Below, one piece after another: positions 47,380 to 59,300 of a DNA stretch of 64,000 nucleotides. How positions within the stretch are numbered: position 1 is the stretch's first letter; each line of letters begins with the position of its first letter. The DNA is from Chimonanthus salicifolius (lineage: Eukaryota > Streptophyta > Magnoliopsida > Laurales > Calycanthaceae). A program made the translations under genes and the position numbers. A model generated the notes under the pieces. It saw nothing but the letters and a program-made list of their open reading frames with translations. It made no database searches and was not told where the DNA came from. The stretch lies in the NCBI GenBank assembly GCA_013350335.1, contig CM023539.1:28451043-28515042 (forward strand), read 5' to 3'.

Positions 47380-50300
47380 GAGTCAAATTACTAACATACC
47401 TGAGATGTTTGGAATGTTATACAAATATGCCATTTGGGTTTGCGGGTAAATGAATACTGATATGCCTATAGTCAAATCCGATCTGAAAATCAGTCTGATT
47501 TTTCAGTTGGACTTGGACTTAGATCAATAAAATAAATGGATGTAAAACATATCCATATCCGTTTAGTTTGGATTAGCTATTTTAGATTTTTGGATTTTCA
47601 AATATCCATTTACATCCCTACTTTTGTCTATTCATGTTATTTTTATACATCCCTACATTTGACTATTCATGTTATTTTATCATAATTGGAGGGTCCCAAA
47701 GAAGAGCTAACATAAGGTGGGGATTGGAATGTCAGTTAAGAATTAATTGTAGTATGTGACGTTTTGTATGTGAAACTCAGTTGTAGACTTGACCAAAATG
47801 GGTTGTCAGGTGCTGTTTGTATGGCCTGCTGAATGGTGATGGTTCTTGAATGAGTCTAGATCTGCATGTTTTTGGTAGGCAGGAAGATTTTCCCATTCCA
47901 CAAAGCAATGTGACGATGGGTGCAGTAATTACTTTATCCTGTAAATGGACACCTGGTGTTGCAGAATCCATTCATTCCTTCGCATACTTATTTGCATGGT
48001 TATTAAAACTCTAAGATGAAAAACCTTCTTGGGTGGAGTTTTGAGTGTTTTCTTAGTTACTTGAATCTTCTATTGCCGGTTTCACTTCCCAAAGAACCAT
48101 CCACCCTCAAACCATGTGTTGGGCTAATAGACTAATATGTCTAAAATCAGCATATGTCTGTGTAGAACCTGTAGCTGGACCATTTTTCAAGTGCTAGACT
48201 TGATGTGGAACAGATCTATCATGTGCTGTCCATATTTACAAGATAGTATTTACTTATGACACATGGAGAGATCTACTATATCAAAGGACACAATGCCTGA
48301 GAGGGGTGACCACTGACAAGGAGTCAACACATGGCATGCTTTCGTGCTTGGGAGGTAGGCTTAATTCCTTTGAACACATTTTTTTAGAAATTTTGCTTGA
48401 AATGGATGTTCTATCAGTTACTCTTAGAAATCCTGTAAAGACTTTTTTTATGAGGACATCATGGGACTCCAGCAAAGAATGATGCATCAGAATTTAGATT
48501 CTACCTCATCATGTTTGGATGATGAATTTCTGCACAATCCTTATATATTTGATTATGGATAGAGGTAGATCAAGCTATGGATAGTCAACTCGGGTGCATA
48601 AATTTGTGACTTGATTACTTGGGAGGCCTGACCTGATCATTCATTTCATCAGTTCAGATTTGGGAGCTGTTTTGTCCATCAGATCATGATTGGATTTTGA
48701 TCCAAACAGTCGTATGGATCTAGAGATTTAGGAAGTTTACTTTGGTGTTATTTTCTTTATTTTATTTTTATTTGAATATAACTTTATGAAATGTAATAAG
48801 TCAATTTAAAGGGCTTGTATTGTTCACACGTGTGTTTCTAGCAACATTGTCAAACTCGAATCGCATCGGAAATCGGTCTAGGGGTGTGAATTGTGAATCG
48901 GAAATCGTAGAATCGTAAGATTCATAATGGTTTTTTTCCTAAAATTATTATTTATACTATAATTACATATAACATTACATATAATAATAAGATGCTTGTT
49001 CAATTCCTCATAATATAAGTAAATATGCAAACATATGAGTATATCACAAAATGTACCAATGCAAAATTAAATCAAAATACATTAGAAGTCAAAATACGCC
49101 TTTTTTTTTTTTTTCCTAAATGGTGTTTCATTCGATAAATACCACCATACATTTTTCTATTACAATAGTTGCATTGCACATGCAAATGGTTGCCCGATTG
49201 CACTCTAGTACAAAACTGACATGCTTCATCTTGTCCCTCATTCCCACTACCACTTCGTTGATCTCGTGCCATTTTAACAATCCACACAAATTTCTAAAGC
49301 CACATCCATAAATTTTCTCATTTATCCTCCATTGGAAATAATTATCCACAAGAAATACACAAAAATATATTAATATGAGATTTAAACATAAATATTAAGT
49401 ACTAATAAATTTAAGAAATAAAAAATAAATCTATGGCATTTAAATAAACCTTAATAAGTAATAATATGCGTCAATTACCTCTGCATCGTATGTCCCATTG
49501 TGAATTTGAATAGTATGTATTTTAGATGATAATTCAGAAAAGATATTTGTTAAATGTGATTATAAAATTTAATTTCAGTTGAATAGATTGAATAAAATTG
49601 CCATGAGATGATAATAATATGAGCTATAAAAGAAATTTTTACATATCTTTCAAGATTTATAATGTTAAAGTATAGAGCTTGTTATATTTTGCTTTTTATA
49701 GTGGTAGTTGTAGTGGTAGAATATTATACAAAAATTAAATTTTAATATATTTTGTAAAACTATTAATTCTCCAAATTGTTTTCTATTATTAGAAAACTGT
49801 ATTTTTATATTGTAATCAATACAATATACATATTACAATATTCTAGAATACATAGTACAGACCCCAAAAAATACTGAAACAGTATACAATATTATAAAAG
49901 ATACTACGGTCATTTGAAACAGTATACACTATACAGTTACAAAATAGTATATTGAAATTCTGAAACCATTAACACAAAAAATATCTTACAGGTCCTCGCC
50001 CAATGACCTACAAACTTAAGTTCATTATTTCGTTACATATTATGGCCATTTGCGAATGCAAATAATGAAAAAGCAGCAAAAATTTCCAAAGAAAATCGTA
50101 AGAAGAAGATGATGAAGCAGAAGACGACGATGAAGAAGAGAAGAAGAAGAAAAAAAGAGGAAAGAGGAAGGAGGAAGAATGAAAAGAGAAGGTTTTCCAG
50201 AGAAGAAAAAAAGGGAAGCAGAGAAGAACCAAAAAAAAGGCATACCTAACTTCGTTCGAAGGCTTGAAGGCTAGTAGGACTTGCAGAAGAGAGCTTGAAG

Positions 50301-53300
50301 GCTAGCAGGACTTGCAGAAGGACTAGCGGGATTGGTGATTGGAGCGATTGGAGAGAGATTTGTAGAAGGGTGTTAGTTCGAAAGGCTGCAAGGCTCGAAG
50401 CAGAGAAGATTTGTAGAGGCAAAAGGCAAGACGATTGGACTATTGGAAGAGGATTTATTGATAAAACAATTCTAATAAAAGAGGTATTCTTTTAATAGCA
50501 TGCAAAAAGATCTCTTTCCAAAACCATGCACGTCTTTCCCTCTTCCTTTCCTTCTTCCACTTGAATCGCACGAGATAACAATTCATTGGGTTGACTTGCA
50601 CGATTTGTGAGTTAATCCAAAAATCGTGCGATTTTTAATAAATCCTGATAATTGATGCCGAATTGACTTGTTGGACCCTTGGTCCAAGTTGAATTGTACG
50701 AGTCAATTTGCGACTCGTACGATTTTGACAACATTGGTTTCTAGAGTTTCTTAGGGTTCTCTTATAAATACTTGTAAACATTCATTCTTGAGGATAAAAT
50801 ACAAGTGAAGAGTTTCTGCATGCTCTCTTGAGAAAATTGGTGGTGCGAGTCCATCTCTCCTTTGATGCGACTCCAAGGAGACATGTGCTTTCTATTCTCT
50901 ATTCTTCTTCTCCTTTTCTTTCTTTCCCCATCTTTTTCTCCAATTTTCACTTGTTTTCAGAACCCTAAACCCAAAAATCCCAATTAAACTCAAATCTAAC
51001 CCAACCAGGCTCATATCTCAACTCAGCAGGCCGTTCTGACCTAGACCCAACCCACTGTGCCTCCGTGCAAGCGTTCGTATGATTATACGGTCGATCTGAT
51101 TTCAGTCCCGTTTTGTGTGCTGATTTGATTCTCCACCCTGTAATGAACTTTTTATAGAGCCATAGTTGAACTTGTGTTCTTACTTGTCAATTTCGGTCCA
51201 AAAGGTCTATGTTGTGTGTCCTGTGTGCCTCTAGAAGTGTGAAAAGCAGGTGGTGAGAAGACCTGTATGACAAAGTAGCAAAAGGATATGGTGAATCGGC
51301 TGGAAGGCTAACCAAGGCAGGTAAAAAGACTCTAATAGACTTAGGATGACTCTGGACTGATCCCAGTAGGTATGGACTTAGAATCGAGACTCATATAGGT
51401 GGATTATATGATTAAATTGTGATTCTAAACATGAAAGTCCATAGTTTTGGTTTGACAAAATGTGCTCAAAATTCTGAGGGTGCTGTTTAGAAGTCTGGAG
51501 ATTTTATGAGATTCAGAGTTCCAAATAAGTAGATTCGGACTTCCGAACAGAACATGGTGTGGACAAACCTATGGACGGACTTCTGAAAGCTAGCCATTGA
51601 GTTTAGAACTCCGAATGGGTATTCAGAGGTCTGAATACTAAGCTGTTGGAGTGTGTGCTAGTTGTGCATGAGAAGCTAGATGAGTTGGAAAAAGATTTGA
51701 TTGGTTGGCAGAGTGTTAACTCTGAGCTATGATGAGTTGTTCAAAGTTCCAAACGTGGGTGTTCAAACGTCTAAACAGAGCATATTGAAAAACTATAACC
51801 AGCTTCATTTTCTTTCCAGTATTTTTTGGCGCTGAGAATATTGTGAGAATTCTGAGAATACTGCTGAGCACCAGAAAAAGATTCGAGTGACTGTGCCATT
51901 GATTGGTAAATCATTTGATAGTCTTGGGTCTTTCACTCTGATCTTCGTAGATCGTTAATGAAGATTTGAGGCTCTGGCTGGTTGATTGATTGAATGTTTC
52001 AGTGAGAGAGATCTTTGGACACTAGTGAGAGTGCTAGATCTAGATACCTTCCTCGGTTCCTTGGTTGTGTGGCTTTGATTGGAACATCATTTGCAACAAG
52101 TGTGGATTGATTTCTTGGATACTTATATTGTGCGTGCAATCAAGTTGATACATCTTGATATTGATATTGACTGTGTTTTACTCTGATAATTGTTGTTCCG
52201 CTCTATAATCAACCTTGCATTATATAAGATAAAGTTGGTTCTTGTGTTTATTGCTTAAATTAATCTTATGTGGGTTAAGATGTTAATTGGTTAATTCAGT
52301 TTAACCAACGTAGACAAAGGAGGACCAATTAATTTAGAGCTTTCGCGAAATAAGGTTGATAGACCTCCCCTCTACGACATGCAGGGGATATGTGTCACTC
52401 TGTCATTGACCATTCAGGTCTGTAATGGCCCAGGTCAACAAAATGGTTATGGGAATAATAGGATATATGAATCATACGATTTTACGATTTTCGATTCACG
52501 ATTCACACCCTTAAACAAATTTCGATACGATTCAAGTTTGATAACATTGGGTAAAATTGGAGAATGCCATACACTTAGAGCATTGGGAATGTTTGTAAAA
52601 TTATATGTTCACAAGGTGTGTGATAATATGTTTGAGTGAATGTTGCCTTGCGCACATTCCAATGCATAGTTGGGTAAGGTTATGGTTTGACCTCTTTATG
52701 CCTATGTGTGATTGATGTGAATATATTGTATCAGATACATATGTATGAGTTTCTCAAGTTCCCTATGATTATATGTTTATTATAATTGAGAATTCATAGA
52801 TTTGTGATGTGTTAAAGTATGATAGAATGTATGATAAATCAAGATTGGCAAAGATATGTAATGTAAGGCCTTGATAACTTCTCATACTTGTGTATGGTTA
52901 TGAGTAATGTATGTGTCAAATGAATTCTCATGATTGTGAATTCTTAGATGGGTAACTCATATAATAAGCATGATGAATGTGTTTTAATGCCATGCTTGGA
53001 TTAATTGATGATGTGTACATCACTAGTGAGTACCTATGTTGATAATGGTTGTGGATGGATTGACCTAACCATGTGTAGAACGAATTTTCCATGATTTGAA
53101 GAGGAACTTCGTAAATGGTTAGACTAAGTGATATGGGTGAGTTAAGGTCAAGTATCTTAGAATCCAAGAGAGTTAACTTGTGCTACAATGGGGATGGGCT
53201 AGTATGATTGAGAATGCATGGAATGCAATGTAAACACTAAAAAAACCTTGTTTGATTTCCCCAAAGTAAAAGTATGACCGCTCTCCAATGTCAACCCAAA

Positions 53301-56300
53301 TGTGAAAATAATGAACTACGGTTGATCTGATCCACTATGTGATACATAGGCAACTGAGAGCATTGTGCCTCAGCTCGATCAAAAGATGCATTGTGTCATC
53401 CATTTATATTAAGGATGATGTAAGATGTTGAGCAAATGTGAAGGGTAGAAAGGGATTGGTGGGATATATCATCCCTAATATAGACCCTAATGCTAGATGT
53501 TGGATCCCTCGAAGGCTGCCCGAAGAGGTTATGATGTCTTGGGAGTCCCGATATGATGAGACATATGTTTGTTACTCGAGTAAAGCCTAGAGTCGCTAAA
53601 GAACTGTGAAAATTCTTAAGATGGATAGATGAGGACTTTGGCACTGAGATGTATGTGACTAGGTCACTTGATTATATTGAGACGTGGTATGGGTACGTCC
53701 CTCACGTGATGATTATATTAAGACGTGGTATGGGTGTGTCCCTTACGTGATATTGATGATTGAGACGTGGTATGGGTGCGTCCCTCATGTGATATTGATT
53801 ATATTGAGGAATGGTATCGGTGTGTTCCTCACGTGATATTGATGATTGAGACGTGGTATGGGTATATCCCTCACGTGATATTGATAACTTTATGCCTCAG
53901 TCTGTTGAAAAAGGAAACTGTTCTATCAGTAGATCATTGTCTCACATTTGTATAGTTAAAATGATGAGATAAGTATATAGATTCTATGAGTAAGGCATAG
54001 AGTAGCCGTGAGACCGCGGGAGCCTCGATATGAACATACGGAGACTGTGGCATTGAGATGTATGTGAATTGGTCACTTGATATTGAGACATGGTATGGGT
54101 ACATTCCTCACGTGATTATGATGGTTGACTGACCGTTCCATAAAGATATTCAGGACGGTGGGGTCAGCTACGGATACTTGGTCCCGTAGGGATTGCCGTC
54201 GAGGAGTAGGTCCCTCACATGCTACGCGCTGGAGGGCGCTCTCACGACTATTTAGCACTTGATGTGCGTTGATGCGTAGAGGTAGATACTATTTTACCTC
54301 ATGGGGGTGGCGCTAGCTTCGTTAGATGCAGTTCGACCGCCTTAGAGCTTGACTGTATCACCCATGAGGTGAAGGGATGCAGGGAGAGGTAGACTTGATT
54401 ACGCTAGTCGTGGGTCTCCTGCTTAGTAAGTCATGGGCCCTAAGTCTTGGTAGGGGTCGTGGTATATTTATGATATGATATGATGATTTGATATTGTTGC
54501 CACAGTCACGTAGTGATTTATTCGAGTGTTGTTCCTATGGATAGAAGATCTCATGGTCGATGATGTACCCATGGATTAGTTATGCTCATGGATCGATTAT
54601 ACCCATGGAGGGATTATATTCATGGATGATTTATACCCATGAATAGATTATATTCATAGATAGTGTTACAAGGGATGGATGTGTATACCCATGGATGATG
54701 GTTCCCATGGTGGTTTGGATTGATGCTCGGATGTTGGTCTTATGCTAGACCTGTTTGTTTCATAGTAGACGTATTGGTCTTATGGTAGACATGTTGGTCC
54801 CATGGTAGACATATTGGTATTATGGGGACATGTTGGTCCCATAGTTGACGTATTGGTCTTATGTTAGACATATTGGTCCTATGGTAGACATATTGGTCTT
54901 ATGGTAGACTTGTTGGTCTCATAGTAGACGTGTTTGTACCATGGCAAACGTATTGGTATTATGGTGAACATGTTGGCCCCATAGTAGACGTATTGGTCTT
55001 ATGTTAGACATGTTGGTCCTATGATAGACATATTGGTTCTACGAATATATGAGTTATGCCCATGGATGGATTATACCCATGGAGTGATTATATTCATGGA
55101 TGGTTATTACCCATGGATAGATGATACTCACTGATGAAGAGTTACCAGAGATGGAGGATGAATCCCATGGATGTTGTTCCCATGGTAGACATATTGGATT
55201 CATACCTATATATTGATTATATGGTGGGCATATTAACCCTATGATAGATATAGTGGTCCCATGGTAGACGTATTGGTCTCATGGTGGACGTGACGGTTAT
55301 ATGGATAGATATTATTTTCTCATGGATGGTTATTCTCATGGAGGGCTTTGTGACCATGGATGAGTATTGTATACCGTGGATAGATATTCCCACGGAGGGC
55401 ATTGATTCTATAGAGGATTGGACCCACATTTAGAGTATTGTCCCCGATAAGGGATGTATTTATGTTCGGGGTATAGGTCCCATGGTTGAGGTTTATTCCA
55501 TGTGTGACATTGACCCCATGGTTGACGCTTGTTCCCATGGTTAGTATAGACCCGTGATTGGCTAGACCCGTGATAGATGAGAGCTATTCTATTGATGAGG
55601 CCCACAATAGGGTAATTAGAGTGCCTTGATGTGACATCATGAAAAGCACGGGGTTAGTGCCATGAAATAAATGAATTGAGAATTACGCAGGATCTGATCT
55701 CTATTGGAGTACGTAGGCAGCTGATAATTCAGTTTGATCAAATCAAGGGTCCAATAAGTCCTAGGATCCGTAGGGATCTCGCAACACGTGTAGGTTTCAC
55801 GTGGTTGGACTATGAGTTGTGCATGCTTGAGAGTAAAAAAAAAAATTATTGTTTCTCACGTGTCCGTTGGGTCGGGCCATGACAATATCACTTTCACTTT
55901 TTTGTGCCAGAAAGCCTCCTAAACATCCCCTTTTTTTATCCTTATTTTATGTATTTTTTTGGTTTGGATTCAAATAGGACTTGATTCTTCATTATGAATC
56001 TGTACTTTTTCACTTGTTTGTAGAATCAATCCTAAGCATATTGAATCTGATCTTACGATAGTTGAAAACCCTAATCTTGATTAGTGATTACTTTTAGGGT
56101 TTAATATGCTTGCATGCTATGGATCTCTTTAGATCTTTCGATTTTTGTGATGTTATTTGCATAGATCTTGTTTTAATCATTGAATATGGAATGTTATTTT
56201 CTTAAATCAGCGTTTTTATTGTATATTTGAGCATATAACAGTGGATAGCACTTAGATTTCTTATTTTCTTTCATTACATTCCTAGATCTTGGGTTTTGAA

Positions 56301-59300
56301 TGCCTTAACTTAATCTTAGGACACACTTCACTTCTGTCCTGCATCATATTTAGTATCAGAGCTTATCCTGCATCACTTTTAACTACAGTTGTATGTAGCT
56401 AATCCTCATCGAATTAGATTATGTCCACCCTCCCTATTTCTTTGAATGCTGTTACATCTCCAATTTTTAGGAATCTTTACATGATAAAATTTGTTTTAAA
56501 TGTAACTTCCTATCATAAAGGTCCTCTATTCTAAATAATCTCTTCAACCTTACTTTTGGTTAGATTACATTCATTATTTACTTGCCAATTTGATGGCTTA
56601 TATTGTGCGTTATGAAGTTGATGGAGCATGTGATGTGATGAAAGAAGAAAGGAAGAAAATGAATTGTATTTCTCATAATCCAATAGAGTACATCAACCAT
56701 AGATTTATATACACAAACTTACAAAATAAATGGAAAGAATCTAGAAAAGGAAGTCAACCCTACTTATGGTGCTCCTAGCACCTGTCTAAATAAAAGTCCA
56801 ACTCATCTAAAAAGGTACAATATCCTACAAGGCTCCCCCTTAAGCTGGAGCATAGATGTCAATCAAGCCCAACTTGCTCAAGACGGCATCAAACTGAGCA
56901 TGAGAAATTGATTTAGTAAGCATGTTGGCCAATCAATCCTTGCTTTAGTAAACTTTCATAATCTCTCATCTCAAAGTCCTAGAGGCCATCGACCATGGTG
57001 TAGTTCCACTTATTGAATCGTAGCAATCTTCCAATTTCAACTTTTTATCCGGTGCTCCTTGAAACCACCTAGGAAAGACCTCTCAGGGGTAAAGAAAACC
57101 AGTGCGGCGCAATGTTGCTTGTCAGCGATATAATGCCAATGCACATTCTCTCTCCCCTCTCACCTTTTTCTTCCAAAAATTCCAGAAAAATTATAGAAAA
57201 TCTAGAAAAATCTGGGCTTCATTTCTATGTAATTGTAATGTAGGATAACCAGCCTGCAACTCAGCAAGAAGAGATAGAATTGTCTGCAACTTGGAAGAGG
57301 TAGAAGAAGATAAATAATAAATAACAAGTATTTTTTTATTCAATTCATAGTTTCGAAAGGGGGTGTCTCCCTCTCTTATATCTATCGATATTTATAAGAA
57401 AACACTCGAAAATAGGAAAGGACTCTAGATCCGACTTTCCTAAACTATCTTTGGAAGGCCACGAAAGTGGTTTCCATCTTCTACAACTTCTAAACTTATT
57501 TGGACTCCTAAACCTAAACTAGGAAAGCGACCGACCTTGGCTTCCTTGCTAAAACAGGGACTCTGCATCCTAGATAGGATCGAACAAAATAAAATAAAAT
57601 AAAAAGGAAAATGCTAAATACTCCTTATAAGCTCAGCGTGTCCTACATCAATCCCCCAGTCTTGAAAAGAACTCGTCCTCGAGTTGAAATCGGCACTGTT
57701 GCAAGGTACCAAACAGAGATGAAGATCAAAGTCGTGGATGCGAATGACGAAGCTTGTAACGACACAACATGCAATGCACGGGCGATGGGAGCTTTCCTTT
57801 CATGGGACGAAGAAGCGAAGAACCGCAAGCGGGCTCAAACATGGACAATGAGAGGACAGGAGGTGGACAGGATGGTGTACGAATAACCATAAATGAATGC
57901 TTGGTATTCGTAATGGGCTCGGGGTTGGATATGGGACAGGGTTGGCTAATTGACGGAGGAAGTGGTGGAGGTGTTGGTGTTGGTGCTGATGGTGGTGGAG
58001 AGGGATCGACACGCGTCGGTTGCATTGACTGTGGCGTCGACAACACAACTGGCTCTTTCTCTAACACATGCAATATCTGTGGGGTCATGACTTTTGGAGT
58101 AGCAGGCATGAACTTCGAGTCTGACTCCGGGGCAGGCACAAACTCCAAGTCTGACTCCGGGGCAGGCACGAACTCCGAGTCTGACTCTTAGGTAGGCACG
58201 AACTCTGAGTCTGACTCCAAGGCAGCACGAACTTCGAGTTTTCATTCACCACCTTCGTGTCTCTGTATTTTCCGTCATGCAATATTTTTTTAAATTGTTG
58301 TAAAAAAGCTTGAAAATCAGATCGTATGTCAGAAAAAAGTTCTTTAATCTCAGCTCTGGTAATATACTTGGTACCACTATGGGTCGCCATGGACTCCACT
58401 TGATGCCGTAGGTTGAATTGGGATGGGGTTTGAACATAATTGGGTGACTTAGGCAAATGGGAATAGAAAGGAACAGACTGGTAGTTATAGGGTTCATTAT
58501 ATGGGTTAGATGGTTATGTGATGGGATTAGATGGAAAGTATGAGGAGGACTGGGTAAATGATTTAATGGATGAGTGAGGTGGGACCCACGAGTAGGACAT
58601 GGATTTAAGTTCGGCAAAATGGTAATGGATTGAAAGGGTTAAATGGGCACAATCTAGTGGGTAAATGGGTCATTAAATTGGAGAGGGGTATCGGGTCAGA
58701 CTTATTGGGTTTGAATGGAAGAATGTGTGCATGTGGGAGAAGGTTGGGGATTTACACAAGTGGGAGAGGAAAAAAAGAAGGTTCTGTGGGGACTAACTTA
58801 GGCTTTAGAAATCGAATGGGTTGAAGTGATTTCGAGGGGCAACGGAACTAAAAGGAGTGGGTTTTGGCACGTGCGGGTTTAAAAAGGGACGATTTAGGGT
58901 TTTAAGTTGCGAATGACTTATCTGGGTGTGAAGGTTAGCAAAGAAAGGGGAAAAGAAAGAAGTGGGTGGCGGCGGCAGAAGCAAGAGGAAGGAAGAAGAG
59001 AGGATTCACAGCAAGTAGAAGGAGATGGAAGATGGGAAAGATGGGATGAATACCTGGGTGCAGCGATTTAAGATGCAAAGTGGTTGCAGGGGTGAAACCA
59101 GCAATGCATGTTGCAGTAGATCTAGGTGAGACAGACGGAAGCAGCGACAAAGAATACTTGGGATAAAGCCCAAGCAACGCAGCAATGGATGTATATGTCG
59201 TTTGGATTTGGCGGAAGTTGTTCAGGCATGACTGATGAATGGCTGCGATAAAGGTGCACAATCTCTCTTTTTCTTTTATCTTTTTCAATGGGAGGGTCGG

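Larger units (their letters stand above)
48674..51000 (+). mobile_element. Probable copia LTR split by a hAT element
   Basis: After removal of 48842-50744 the sequence reads through gtttctag into agtttcttagggttctctta and taaatacttgtaaac, then ataaaatacaagtgaagagt and ctctcttgagaaaattg. This looks like the promoter, polyadenylation and R region of a plant copia LTR. No adjacent primer binding site or polypurine tract was recognised, so the limits are approximate. Confidence 0.4.
52421..55884 (+). mobile_element. Ty3/gypsy-type LTR (family C), probably solo
   Basis: Begins tgtaatggccc and ends gggccatgaca, inverted ends with one mismatch. No gag or pol adjoins it. Flanking pentamers (aggtc, atatc) do not match, so a clean target duplication is not shown. 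It contains a hAT end fragment (52460-52549), a 45-bp tandem array (53670-53885), a block of repeats at 54540-55560 made of 'catggatgg', 'ttatacccatgg' and 'atggtagacatattggtc' words, and a GC-richer stretch at 54000-54450. The repeats match the complement of 27340-27590. The strand follows the assumed LTR direction. Confidence 0.65.

Noticed and set aside
46938..47386. Open frames rich in LSLSLS, IYIYIY and KKKK
   Set aside because: Translations of the (GA)n, (AT)n and A-rich runs.
47400..47700. 'atatccatatccg' and 'tccaaatatccatttacatccc' words pairing with 46690-46880
   Set aside because: Could be ends of another hAT-like element, but the borders and target duplication could not be fixed.
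50008..50243. Ser/Phe-rich open frames on the minus strand
   Set aside because: Low-complexity purine-rich sequence inside the hAT element, no transposase motif.
53670..55300. Regularly spaced direct repeats that could suggest a CRISPR array
   Set aside because: Units are tandem and diverged with no unique spacers of constant length, and the context is a plant LTR. It is a minisatellite.
52421..55884. Claiming a proven solo LTR with target duplication
   Set aside because: The inverted ends are good but the flanking pentamers aggtc and atatc differ, so only 'probably solo' is stated.
57726..58245. Pro-rich and Gly-rich long open frames on opposite strands
   Set aside because: They are mirror frames of the same GC-rich sequence inside the short LTR element. 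At most one can be coding; kept only as an unassigned remnant.
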